Shown here one piece after another: positions 41,800-53,500 of a DNA stretch of 64,000 bases. The stretch lies in NCBI RefSeq assembly GCF_015706575.1, contig NW_024037076.1:16000898-16064897 (forward strand). The letters run 5' to 3'. The DNA comes from Patiria miniata (lineage: Eukaryota; Echinodermata; Asteroidea; Valvatida; Asterinidae). The notes under the pieces were generated by a model that saw nothing but the letters and a program-made list of their open reading frames with translations, had not been told where the DNA came from and searched no databases. Position 1 is the stretch's first letter, and the number at the start of each line of letters is the position of its first letter. The position numbers and the translations under genes are program-made.

Positions 41800-43380
41800 A
41801 AAAACGCCATTTCTAAATACTCAATGTACGCAAGACCTCATCGTTTGGAGAATTTGATTGCTAAGGTCAGAGTCAGTAAAATGGCGAGAAGTAGTTATCA
41901 CGGGACCACGTAACCTTTTCGGACAACAGACGGCTATTATATTCGCTCTTCCAGCCCAACCTCTGGCGCCGAAATCTCCCCACACGCCTTTGCCTTATCG
42001 CGAAATGAATGACCCGCACAATTCACCCTGTCACATGGCAATCCCCGATGATGAATTACTGAATAAAAATTCGATTCAACTTGAACTATAGTGAAGCCTT
42101 TTTGAAACCCCTGCAGGTGAATATACTCTCGTCGTCGGCATTTCATGGTTCCTGAAACCCTTTACCTTTTGCAATTACAAAGAAATACCTTGTTATTTCG
42201 GCTTCTTCACGCAACGTTGAACTCCGAGTATTTCAGTTTGTGAATAAAGAGACCTCTATTAATTCCTACCTATACTGTTCTGTTACTGGCACCGTCACAG
42301 CCCCCATAGATATACACGTACTAACTTGCCCTGTAAAGTGTTGAACGTATTGTGATATTCGATACGAAACCTTTCCGATGTTCACATTCCATCTTGGGTA
42401 TGGATGACAAAGAATCAATGCAGTTTATGCACAAACCTATTCGGGCGTGAACCAGTCAGGCTTAAATAATTTTTTTTCTGAAGTATTTTTCCACAATTAA
42501 CTGATCCTGACTTCACCTTTTACGCATGGAATATAATTTGGAACTTAAATTCAGATGTTAAACTTTAGAATTTATTTTAAAGGTACCAGGCATCAGGCCC
42601 AGAGGAACGATTGTGATTGGTCTGTGTTGGAGGCGTGAGCTTGAAATATTGGTTCTGATTGGCCTATATTAGCAGGGCCATAATAATATGCATATTCATG
42701 GTAATGGAACTGGTATCTAAAAAATCCCTAAAACTCTCTTCAGTCTGATAAGCTTTAAAAGCATGATTTATGAAATACATATTTCTAATAACAAATGTAA
42801 CACTGGGGGAAAAGATGATCATTTAGTTCTTGATATACATGTATGATGAAGATGAATCGAATGACATCAGTTGTAAAGTCTGCATCGGTTCACAGCCCCA
42901 TAGGTTTATGCACAAATTGCCTGGTTTGTTCGTCATCCATACGCAAGATGCATTGTGAATAAAAGGTTGATTGCAACAGTCTATAATCAAACTTGCATCA
43001 AAGTTCGAACCCTGGGAACTCTTTGGAAGAACTGAACAATTAATGAGTTTTGTTGCCAAATGAAATTGTCCAGTTTGTCAAACAGCACAGATTGAGAAGA
43101 ATCGTTGTTTTGGATAATCCGCAGAAGTTTTCAAAGTCTAAACTTTCTTAAGTTAGTGGAATCTTGAAACGAACTGTGTCAACGAGCGCTCAGCGAGTTC
43201 ATTTGTTTTCTATATTCAAATGTAATAAATTGAACAACATCTCTTATCTGTGAAGTTATTTATATATTGAGCTTCATTGTTCAAGAATAAGAACCGGCCT
43301 ACCATGCATGTATCTTGTATATTTTGGGATCATTGCGGTTTTCTTTTTTTTCGTTTACCATTATACTACGTTTAAAAAAA
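41800..43380. other. spacer stretch without recognised features
   Basis: AT-rich; short open stretches only, no repeats with definable ends. Confidence 0.4.
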
Positions 43381-43987
43381 AAAATGTCCTACTTTTGATC
43401 CTCAATAACTCTGTTGTTTACCAAAGGAATTCAACCAAAATGTTCAGATCATGCAAACAAGGCGTGACAATTTTACGGAGCGAGTTTCATCAGCTTTGTG
43501 CAAGAGGGTGAGATTTAAACGCCTTAAGAAGAAAATTCGCACTTTTCGATACAAAAATCACACAGCGCGCGCTGGAGACGGTAGTGGAAGGCGCGTGTTG
43601 CGGCCGAAAGCTTCTGAAGGAATGCAGGTTCACCCCTGATGTTATTGCACACCTCCTCGATTGTATGTTGCACGAAGCGATTGAGGCGGTGTGCAATGGC
43701 ATCAGGGGTGATCATGCATTCCTTCAGAAGTTTTCGGCCGCAGTATACGCGCCTTCCGCCACCGTCTCCAGTGCTGTATCGGCATTGGAGGAAGCCAAGT
43801 TGAAGGTGGCAGATTCTGAAAGTGAGTATTCTTTTCGTATGCCGTTTATATCTCACCCTCTTGCACAAAGCTGATGAAACTCGCTCCATAAAATTTGTCG
43901 TTCGTTTGTTTACATGATCTGAAATTTTGGTTTAATTCCATTGGTAAACAACAGAGTTACTTAGGATCAATAGTAAGACATGTTTTT
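43381..43987. mobile_element. fold-back element encoding related peptides on both strands, copy 2
   Basis: Longer and better preserved copy of 23303-23826: outer arms ATGTCCTACTTTTGATCC / GGATCAATAGTAAGACAT, then GTTTCATCAGCTTTGTGCA / TGCACAAAGCTGATGAAAC. Inner arms carry the coding-like segment. Plus 43584-43874 and minus 43524-43889 are both open, with EGACCGRKLLKEC, TPDVIAHLLD and EEAKLKVADSESE. Confidence 0.85.
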
Positions 43988-43995
43988 AACACGGC

Positions 43996-44310
43996 CTATA
44001 CAGGTTGTCCCACAAAAAACCGTCGAAAACCAATTAATAAAGGTGTACTGCATGTGAGTTTTGGAACATTTTCAAATCACCAATCTACTATACACACTTC
44101 ATTTAATTCAAATGGATGCATTGAAACAAACGCTATGCTATAATCGAACTCAAGGGTTGAAAACCGTCTTGGGCCACTTTCCTTGAAAGTGAGAAAGCGC
44201 AGTTACAGAAACACACAAAGGATTTATTTTTTTTGTTCAAGAGCAACTTGTGACTTATTCTACCGGCTTCTACCTGTAAAGTTAATAAATAAAAAAAGTG
44301 GCCCAAGTAG
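43996..44310. mobile_element. possible mariner-type fragment
   Basis: TATACAGGTTGTCCCACAAA at 43998 is a typical mariner-like terminus. A CTTGGGCCACTTT / AAAGTGGCCCAAG inverted pair lies at 44169-44181 and 44297-44309, but the matching right terminus was not found. Confidence 0.4.
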
Positions 44311-45244
44311 TTTTTCAAGTCCCGCATTGTGATTGCTGTGTTAAACAAAACATCCTAATGAAACCAACTAAAAAGCATTTGTAAGACCTTATTATTCTAC
44401 TCAGCAATACATTAGACACGATGTTGAATACATGTACTACCCCCACTTTTCTGAAAACATGCCCGATTCGACAGTTAGTTTTTTTGTGGGACTGTATGTG
44501 CATGTTTCTCTCCTCACAATTATACATGTACCTGCAATTCAAGCGGGAGAGCCTCGGGGAGGGGACTTGGACACAACAACGATTACAAGGAAAACCGAAA
44601 AGTGCATTGGTCAGTGCCCCCTGTAACACAAATCAGTGATCTGTAAACCCATTGTCGTACGACGCAGTGAAAAAGCTCAAATACCCCAACCCAAACCCCC
44701 ATCAATTCATTTGTTAATGGCTGCCGTGGTTGGGTTGTTCAGCCTTTCAACAGTTTGTTGTCCGAGCGATTTAATGGGGTCGACTCTATGGTCAGAAGAA
44801 GAATTACTGAGGGTCTTATTAACCAAACACTTGGGGCGCAAATATTTTGAAATGTAAAACTTTTCATCAGAATTCAGGCATTCTTGGCAGTTCAAAAGAG
44901 GGCGGTCACTTGTCAGATTGCTGGAAAGCTGCGTCGTGTCACTTTAGATGAAGTTGGCGTGGGCGAGGTGGTGCGTCATACATGTATACGTGTATTTGGT
45001 AGGCGCTCGGTGCAAGATTGCATGTTTGTGGAGAATGTTCACTTATAGACGCATCTGGGCAGCGATTTTTTTCCCTGGTGTACGCTATGACGTTCTGGAC
45101 ATTACTTCCCTTAAAAACATGAGAAAAAATATAAGATTAGAAGAAAAAAAAATAATTCGATCGTAATGAATTCGGACTTTATTTCCCTTTTAAAATAAAT
45201 CCGCCTAAGCCTCAGGTTAGAAAAGAAAAATAAATCGGGTAAAA

Positions 45245-45325
45245 ATGGTGTTTTGAACCCACGTCGCGGAGATCCCTCGCGGTACAAAATCACGACCCTG
45301 TCGACTGAGCTATCGAACTGCTCGG
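45245..45325 (-). other. tRNA-like sequence (SINE head or tRNA pseudogene)
   Basis: On the minus strand, A-box-like TAGCTCAGTCGACAG (45298-45312) and B-box-like GGGTTCAAAACACC (45247-45260), with a possible long variable arm CGCG..GATCT..CGCG between. It does not fold as a clean tRNA and lacks a convincing acceptor stem, so it is not called a working tRNA. Confidence 0.4.
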
Positions 45326-45414
45326 CAAATTCTGGAAATTCATGGTAATACCTGCTTTCGAATCATAAAATTCGCATCCGGGCACCTGGTCACTGTACAG
45401 TCACAAGGTCCCTT

Positions 45415-45520
45415 CAATGGCGAAACCATTGGGCACGCTATTGTACAAAGCAACTGCCCCTGATTATCTGACTGTTTTAACGCTATTATAGCACAATGCT
45501 TTCGCCATTGAAGGGGCCTT
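45415..45520. repeat. inverted repeat, 21-bp arms
   Basis: AAGGTCCCTTCAATGGCGAAA at 45415-45435 pairs with its near-complement at 45500-45520, one mismatch region, 64-base spacer. Confidence 0.85.
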
Positions 45521-46542
45521 CGTGGTAAAATTGTTAGCGTGCTTGCATTTGTCTTTAGATTTTATACCTACATCTGGTCAAGTTATTAAAGTTTGTCATT
45601 TTATTGTAGGGTGCAGGATCAGAAGATAACTATCCAGTCCAACTTGTGTGCTCTGTGTTAATATATTTTGGTTTCACTTTTAGGCAATATATACATGTAC
45701 TGGTATAGATTATTTTGGTTCAACACTGAGTATACAGAGTTAATACGTCGGTGAAGGGCAAAACCTAGTATTGAATCTTTTGGTTCAATTGGGAATATGC
45801 TCCAATAATCGAACTGAGATTTCAGAGTTTGGTACGGTGCCAAGAGACACGGACACAAGCGTTCATTTGACAGGTTTCTGAGGCCGTCTAGTAAAAGTAC
45901 AAATGTATGTTCCGATCCGCCTAACAGCCGGGGTGAATGTTTATACAGGGGGCATGGATGAAATGAATTCCCACACTGAATTGTACATTCTGGATATCTA
46001 AACCTAAGCCCGCCGGTCTTATTCTCAAACTTCCAGAAGCGTATGACCAACATGGGGCAGACACAAACAATGACCCAATTGTTGTTCTATTTGGCGACTG
46101 AGATTCGTTTCACACCCAAACTCAGTGTGGGCCTACCGTACATGTACCAACGCACCGGCGTTGAAAAGAACAACTCAGGGCTTGTCAACAAGCTTCAACA
46201 ATGAACCAAATCCTGCCTGAAGGCAAATATGAACTAGGTCTGTACTTTCAAAGAGACAAACTTTATCTTTTCAAAAGTGCTTACGCCTGAAACGTGACTA
46301 GTACGAAACAAATGAACTTCGAGTTCAAAGCCATCAATGCGTTACAATTTCATGGCTATGTGACGAGTTGGTAAAATGTGGACCAATAATGCAAGGCATT
46401 GAAAACGTTATACAGCACTGGTACTGTTTACTCGTACATTACAGACAAACTATATATGGACGCGTTTCTAGGGAAAAGTTAGGAATCATGACTTAAAAAT
46501 ATCTTTGTATGTTTCCGGCTATTTAAAACAATTTTGATTCCA

Positions 46543-46849
46543 ATGGGCCTTATTCACGAATTGGCAATTTTTGTCGTGTTCCCTGAATGTAATTCATTAA
46601 TTGTTAACTGTTGAATGGGATGGCGCCGGACTATTTATGCAGGCACAATGAAGCCTAATTATTTACCCTCTTTTTTTAATCTGGCTTTAAACATTAGGGA
46701 ATGTTTAATTACAAATTTTAATTTATTCACTGAAGCAGACTGGAATTAATTAGAAATTAACTTGGTTTAATTTCTCTACACAAGTTTCAAAAATACAGAT
46801 TTTACCTCACTCTCAATCCAATATGGCCGACTCGTGAATAAGGCCAATT
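46543..46849 (-). mobile_element. MITE, family B, copy 2
   Basis: Terminal inverted repeat GGGCCTTATTCACGAAT / TCGTGAATAAGGCC. Reverse complement of 1318-1613, sharing CAGACTGGAATTAATTAGAA and the AACATTAGGGAATGTTTA block. About 307 bp. Confidence 0.88.
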
Positions 46850-46865
46850 CTCTAATTCTAATATG

Positions 46866-47556
46866 ATTCAAATTCGTCCGAGAAGAATTTCACATGCTGT
46901 AGTATAATCAGTTTAGTCATTTACCATTCACTTTCAATTTCAAAGTTCGGCAACCTATTTAAATACTTAGTTAAGAATGTTTGTCAATACAAATATAATG
47001 ACTAAGCTATTGCCGAATGACAGCATTAAGAGATCGAATTCATCGTATATTCTTAACTTTAATACTTATGATAAGTAAATTAGTCTGGGTGTGTGCTTAA
47101 ACATTTTTTTTTACGTGTCTTAAACACAATTCCGCACATTCGTTCGCATGATGTTACCAAATCACCAATTCTATTTCATGTATTCAAATTCGTCCGAGAA
47201 GAATTCACGTGCTTTAAGTAACCCTAACTCCTTAGGGGGCGTGCTAAATCATATTACAATTAGAGGATTCACGACTGTTAGGATAGGTAAAATCAAAGCA
47301 GTTATGTATTATTCATTTACAAAAGTTAGTCAACCTATTTCAGTACATGTGTGCCTACTTGGAATAAGAATATTCGTCAATGCCATTGTTGCCGAATGAC
47401 AACATTCAGAGATCGAATTCGTCTTACATCAATCAATTTAAATCTTGTGTTCATTAAATGAGTCTGGTGTGGACGTGCTATAAGGCATTATCCTTGTGTC
47501 CTTCAGCACAATTCAGTACAGGATCGTTCGCATGAAAAGTGTAATGATTACCAAGA
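46866..47556 (+). repeat. diverged tandem duplication, about 320-370 bp units
   Basis: Units start at 46866 and 47182 with ATTCAAATTCGTCCGAGAAG. Both then carry CAACCTATTT, GCCGAATGACA, AGAGATCGAATTC, AGTCTGG, ACACAATTC and GTTCGCATGA in order. The second has an extra CCCTAACTCCTTAGGGGGCG-like insert. Confidence 0.85.
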
Positions 47557-48637
47557 ATAACAAAACAAATTTCTTTTGCAGCAGAAGGGTTTAAGCCGCT
47601 GAAAAGAATAAGTTTTTACTTTTTTATTTCCCTGTTCTTTTATAAATTTATGTTTTTTTATTTTATGTTTTTTTAATTTTCTGAAACATGTTATAAAATA
47701 GGCAGAAACAAATGTTACACGGGGAATCAATGGTCATAATAGTTTCTGACATTTCCTTCTGTCATTTTAACACTTAGTTTATTCATTTCTAAATGTAAAA
47801 GTGCTTTAGGTTTTGTTGCTCTTGGTAATCTTTACTCTTTTCTTTTGGTATTAAACTGTCCTCTGACTGTAGTACACCTACTGACATCATGCAAAACGAA
47901 TGTGACGAATTGTGCTTGAGTACACAAGGAAAATGCTCTAGCACACACCAGACTAATATACTTAACACAGGTTTTAAATGGATTGAAATAAGATGAATTT
48001 GATCTCTAAATGCTGCCATTCGGCAAGAGCTCAGACGAATGTAATCTGTATTGACGAATATTCTCGACCAAGTGCCTAATAGGTTGACCAAACTTTCAAA
48101 CTGAATGAAAAAAGACTAAATTGACATCGAAAAGACTAAAAACGGCATCTCGTATTATGCTGGGACAAATTTGAATATATGAATATGTGAATTAGAATCA
48201 AAAACGTTTAGCAAAGAAACCTATAACAAAGACTTGCCACATGTTTTACTACAAACATTGTACTTTTTTAGTTTTGCTGGAAAAAAAATAGTTTAACAAA
48301 ATTACATGTACATGTGTACTTGACTAAAACGGTATAATCCTAAAAAAATACGGCTTTAACTAATAACATTTTTTGAAGGTCTTCAAATGTCCTTGTGTTT
48401 TTATTTTTGAACATTTAATTGATGTGTTAGTCACAGAATGAGCATCTGGAACTTTTACTGAAAACCCTGATTTACCCGATACACCCCATTTTGGGTCTGT
48501 CTTGTTTCTTTTGGTCTAGCTGTCAGTTGCTTAGCCACGTTTCATTTCAAGTCCAGTCCAGGCCCTTCCGCAAATAGTATTGGGTTTCCAAATAGTGTAC
48601 ATAACCTCTCAGTAATTTTTCTTCTTCTCTTTTTCAG
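47557..48637. other. sequence immediately upstream of the giant gene's start-codon exon
   Basis: Very AT-rich, with T and A runs; only the branch/polypyrimidine region at 48608-48637 has a clear role. No TATA-led promoter is evident, consistent with this being intron. Confidence 0.5.
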
Positions 48638-48767
48638 ATCCTTGTTGATGGTGAAACGGACTTTCCACTGCCAGTTGCTGCAATCACTGTGATAGCATGA
48701 CATCAACTCCAAACTAGTGACAGTTCACGCTTTTCTGTTTGCGACAACTCCCCAAGCAACTTCCAAG
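48638..48767 (+). other. 5'UTR portion of the exon carrying the giant gene's start codon
   Basis: A strong polypyrimidine tract ends in TTTTCAG at 48631-48637, so an exon probably begins at 48638 and contains about 130 bases of 5'UTR before the ATG. This implies at least one more upstream non-coding exon, possibly many kilobases to the left. Two short upstream ATGs (GATGGTG, CATGACA) lie in this leader. Confidence 0.6.
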
Positions 48768-50505
48768 ATGACTTCCATAGGCAATGCGACTCCGCTGGTT
48801 TGTTTGGTGGTTCTCATTCTTGCCCTTCTTGTACCACCAGCAGCACAGCAAGGAGGAGCTAGCCCACCAATTAACTGTCCCCAAAACACAGTTAGTGTTG
48901 GGGTGCTCATTGCTGCCTGTGTGGCCGTTCTAGTTGGGACGTTAATCTTTGAAGGCCTTGCCATCCTATGCTATAGGAGGTACTGCAAGGACCGCGAGAA
49001 GCCGCAGAAGGTAGCTCATCGGTTCATGATCTCACCCGATCAGGAGCTGGTTGTGAAGGAGAATCTTGGCTACGAAAGTGATTCTGATGCTCAGGAGCGG
49101 TCGCTGAGGGAAGCAAAGGAGAAGAAACGAGCATCTATCTTCAACATCAGTGAGACTAAGGATAACATGATGTATGTACCCGCACTCTACCGTAACCCTA
49201 TCACCAAGGACCGTGACACCGGCTCTGCCATCATGAATGGTTACCATGACTATGAGCCAGACTATGGCATGGACACCATGTTCACCTATAATGCCGGTTG
49301 GGGCTCCCGTGTTCCTAACATCCTCAGTGGCAAGGGCAACACTAACAGTCTTGAGTCCCTCTACACGGATGCTGATGAGTATCCCATCTTGCATACCCCA
49401 CATGGAGTTGGCCCTGTGAACTTTGCATCCTCAAAATTCAGGGATGGCTTTGGCCGAAAGAGCATCGACATCCATGAAGATGATGGCGACGTAACCACCT
49501 ATACATACACCACTGGTTTTGGGGGAAAGGTGCGGCGTGAGGTTGCCACGGTAACATCAGAGACAGGTGACGATATTGAGATCGAGGGAGACAGAGTCAC
49601 CTGGCGGAAGTGTAAACTCCCGGACGAAGTCGTATTGGATATGGACGAGGAAGAAGCCAAGCCTGAAACACGCATTGCCATTGATGACAATTTCACAATT
49701 GGCAAACCAACATCAACCAGACGCCAAGAATACACCACAGCAGAAGTCCACAGCGATTCACAAGGAACCAGTTATGATCCATCTGGCAACTTCATCCTTC
49801 GTGCAACACCCTCCACCTCCCGCTCAGACAGCAGTGATGATGACCTATACGATTACGGAGACAGCATCGAGAGACAGCAGCAGACCCTGAACATGCCGAA
49901 GCACTCACCAGGCACAATTGGTCACGGTACATTCCGAGCAACCGTCGGTGGAATCCCCCTGGACCATGGATCTTCAGAAGAAGAATCTCCGACTGAACTT
50001 TTCAACAGCAGGTACCGATACAGCACCGGACTCAACAAAGCCAAATTGGTTGCAATGCGTGCCGCTGCTGCTGCTCATGCCCGAGAAGGAATCCTCAATG
50101 AAGAAGATCCGCCAGAAGATCAAGGCCAAGACGGCATGCCGCCAGTCATGGGTTACATCAAGCTTGTCAAACCTGATGACTCTTCCCAAGATGGAAGCAG
50201 TGAAGAACAGCAATATCATGTAATGCCAAGAAGAGATTCAGACAGTCCAAACTCAGTACGGCTGTATCCAGTTAACTCCAGAGGAAAACCAATTTCAATT
50301 CAGACCCAGTTACCCGGAGGTTTCTCTCGAGATTCATACATCAGGCACCGTCGGGAGACCTACATTGAGGTTTCAGATGCAGGAGTGCAGTGTGAGATAA
50401 TTCCACGAGGTGGCAGACCTGGTCAGGAGAAGACGAGTATCTTGAGGAAAGAGCGAACATCCTATGACCAAGAGATGAATTCCGTTGATGATATTCCAAC
50501 CATCG
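48768..50505 (+). CDS. giant gene, first coding exon: signal peptide, membrane span, acidic cytoplasmic region
   Basis: Begins MTSIGNATPLVCLVVLILAL, a classic hydrophobic signal peptide, then a tiny lumenal/extracellular stretch with one Cys (SPPINCPQNT). Next is a span of about 28 residues rich in Val, Leu and Ala, at 48891-48974. The cytoplasmic face starts RRYCKDREK. Further on are YESDSDAQERSLREAKEKKR, several Tyr/Asp-rich stretches, and the first VIKL-type motif PPVMGYIKLVKPDD. Near the end are DAGVQCE and IPTIG. The donor is ATCG|GTAAGT, phase 1. If the intron were retained, the frame would end four codons later (KFEI, stop at 50520), giving a 584-residue membrane protein. Confidence 0.88.
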
Positions 50506-53500
50506 GTAAGTTTGAAATCTAATAAAAAGGTTTAACATGTACATGTATTCTAAAGATCATGTGTAAACACATATCGTCACGTCGGTGCAACAAGGTCGTA
50601 TCTCCCAAAATGGTTTAAACGCAAAACACAAGTTTTAGAATGTCAAAAGGTCGTATCTCAATGTCAATGGACGCCGAGATATGACCTTGTTGCAAGGAGC
50701 ATATTTGCCCGAGATACGACTTTGTTGCACTGACGCGACTATATGTACATGTATGAAATTGTATCTTTTGGACTCTTGTATGTTCAGTGTCACGAAGATA
50801 GTCTTCAGTTCAAATTGACAAATACATTGTACAGAATATGTTTACATATCATTTACAACTGAGCAATCATTTCAAATTTGAAACTGTAACATCTGCATGA
50901 CCACATAAATTACACAAACCTTTAATGTACTTGGCTACATATCAGAAATAGAATTGACTGGTGAGACTATTAAGGCTATGCTTGTTGTAAGTATTACAGT
51001 AATATTAAGGAGGTACGTATTTTTTTTCTTGGTTTATAGGTGTGATCCGACTGATGCATCCCAAGTCATCCAAGCATGTAAGAATAAGAGAGGATCAGAC
51101 TGATTATTCAACCATGACATTCAGTGAGGAGGATCTTACCTCGGCCTCTCTTGAAGATGTCAGCTACCGCTCCACAAGCCGGTCAAATGAACGTATGTCC
51201 CCAAGACCTCGCCGTGCAAGATCAGCCCCAGCCAGAAGTGAACGTGCCCCCATGACAGAGGATGACCAGCGTCCCTTTGAAGAAGTACCAACGATTGGAG
51301 TCATTCGGCTTGTTCGTCCAGACAGTGCTTCTGACACCTCTGGTGTGGATAGTGAGGTTACAAGTGGGGAAGAGTCAGTGCCCGGAGACAGATTTCATGG
51401 ACCAAGGAATGACAAGTGGACACAGCATGAAGTTCCCATTGTTCGGTTGGCTCAGCAGATACTTCAAGAAAGTGTCAATGAGAGGGGTTCATCCCAGAGG
51501 TCTCTACATCGATTAGATCAAGACATGGGTGACATACCAACTATTGGAGTTGTAAGGTTGGTGCGCCCCAAATCAACAACTCATGATGTGAGACCGATGA
51601 CAAGTTCAAGAGTGGATGAGCGCTTTGATGAATCCGAAGAAACAAATAGGCAGACATCTTCCAGAGTAACTCCTGTTTCTGACATGCCAACCATTGGTGT
51701 CATCAAATTGTTGCAGCAAGAGTCCAGAAGGGAGCCTACTTCAAGGTTCCCGGTGTCAGTCGTAGACAGAGGAACCCAACCCATTAATACCTGGGCGCAG
51801 TTGCTGCGGGAGATGCATAGCATGGTGGAGAGTGAAATCTTGCGCAAGATGAGCAAGAAGCAGCATGATCAACCAACCGATGAGACCGATGCTCTACCCC
51901 GTACCATCAGTGTCATCAAACTGAAGCGTGAGGAAGTACAAGTACAGCCTCAGGTTCCATATAGTTTGATGGATCAATCAACTCAGAGCAGTGCTGAAAT
52001 GAGAGATGAAGCAACAATGCCAACCTTTGGCTGGTCACATCTGATCCATGAGGTTGAAGACCAGATCGAAGAACGGTATAAGCGAATGTCAGCCCCTGCT
52101 CCAAAGGAAGAATTCCAGGCTACCAAGTCAGTCCAGAAACTTGGAGTAATCCAGTTGAAAACAGCCCCAGAAAAGATCATCAGGGACAGTTTCACCCAGG
52201 TTTCTGGTCCAGACACATATGAGAAGAGCACAGGGCCTGCATGGAGCTTCAAAGAACTAGTTGAAGAAGTGGAAGAAGAGGCTGTCCAGAAATTCAAGAA
52301 AACCTTGAAACAACTTGACCGATCAGCTGAACCACAGGACTTCCATGAGCCAGTCCGTTCTGTCAGTGTAATCAAGCTGAAGAAAGAACCAGGTCAAGAA
52401 AAGCTGGTTCGAGATTCGGTAACTCAGATATCTGGACCCAACACTTATGAGAAAAGTACCGGATCCACCCTGACATTTGCAGAAATCAAAGAAGAAATAG
52501 AGGAAGAGGCTGTCAGGGAGTTCAAGAGAACCTTGAGTCAGTTAGATCGCCCGGCTGTTGTATCTCAAGATGGTCCACAACCAGTCCGATCTGTCAGTGT
52601 GATTAAACTGCAGAAGGAACCAGAGGCTGAAAAGCCAACAGTAACAAGCAGAGGGGTTCAACCAGATCTACCATGGCGGGAACTCAAAGAAGAAATTGAA
52701 GATGAGGCAATTGAGGAGTATAAAAAACAGATGCGTCGATTCCAGCCAAAAGAGGCTGTGCAACAAGTCCCAGAAACACAAGCTCCTACAGTGAGTGTTA
52801 TCAAACTTAAAGGTCCGAAGACCAAACCTGCACCTGAGAAATGGGATAACATCACTCAGTGTGATTTGATCGAACCAAAACCTGTCATGGCTGATCAGGT
52901 GACCGAACCAGCACGACCATGGTCTGATGTCCTGCACAATGTACGCAGAATTTTGGAGAACGAGTACAGACGTACCATCACTGAGCTTGAAACAAGACTG
53001 ACATCCTTACCCAAAGATCAGCCCATTGTCGAGACAGTTCCAACTGTTGCGGTCTTTAAACTGAAAGGACCAGATGTGCATGTGCAACCAGAGCCTGAAA
53101 AAACAAAAATGATGGATGAGAAGACACAAGCAGCACCACGCACTTCTGAGCAAGAAACTGCCCCAGAAAGACCCTGGAAGAATATCCTCACAGACGTCAG
53201 GAAAATTCTTGAAAACGAATACAGGCGAACCATTCGGGAGCTGGAAGACCAGTTGAGTGGCAGAGATGAACCTGACTCTGGGAAGACCATGGCCTATTTC
53301 AAGCTCAGTGCCCCTGAGGTGCCCAAAGTGCAGACAGTGAGTATGTACACACAAATTGATGCACCTCAAACTGGAGACCAAGGAACACTTCCCGAAAGAC
53401 CATGGGGAGATCTTATTCAAGATGTTCGCAGTTCAGTTGAAAATGAGTATCGAGTCACGATCAGAGAGCTTGAATCTCAACTTGCTGAAAGACCTAAAGA

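Noticed and set aside
45245-45325. Functional tRNA gene
   Set aside because: A- and B-box-like words exist, but no clean cloverleaf or acceptor stem could be formed.
45658-46053. 131-codon open stretch on the minus strand
   Set aside because: No domain, signal or splice context; length is within chance for this much sequence.
48717-48767. Longer start of the giant protein beginning at a GTG
   Set aside because: The codon is GTG, not ATG; the ATG at 48768 directly begins a typical signal peptide.
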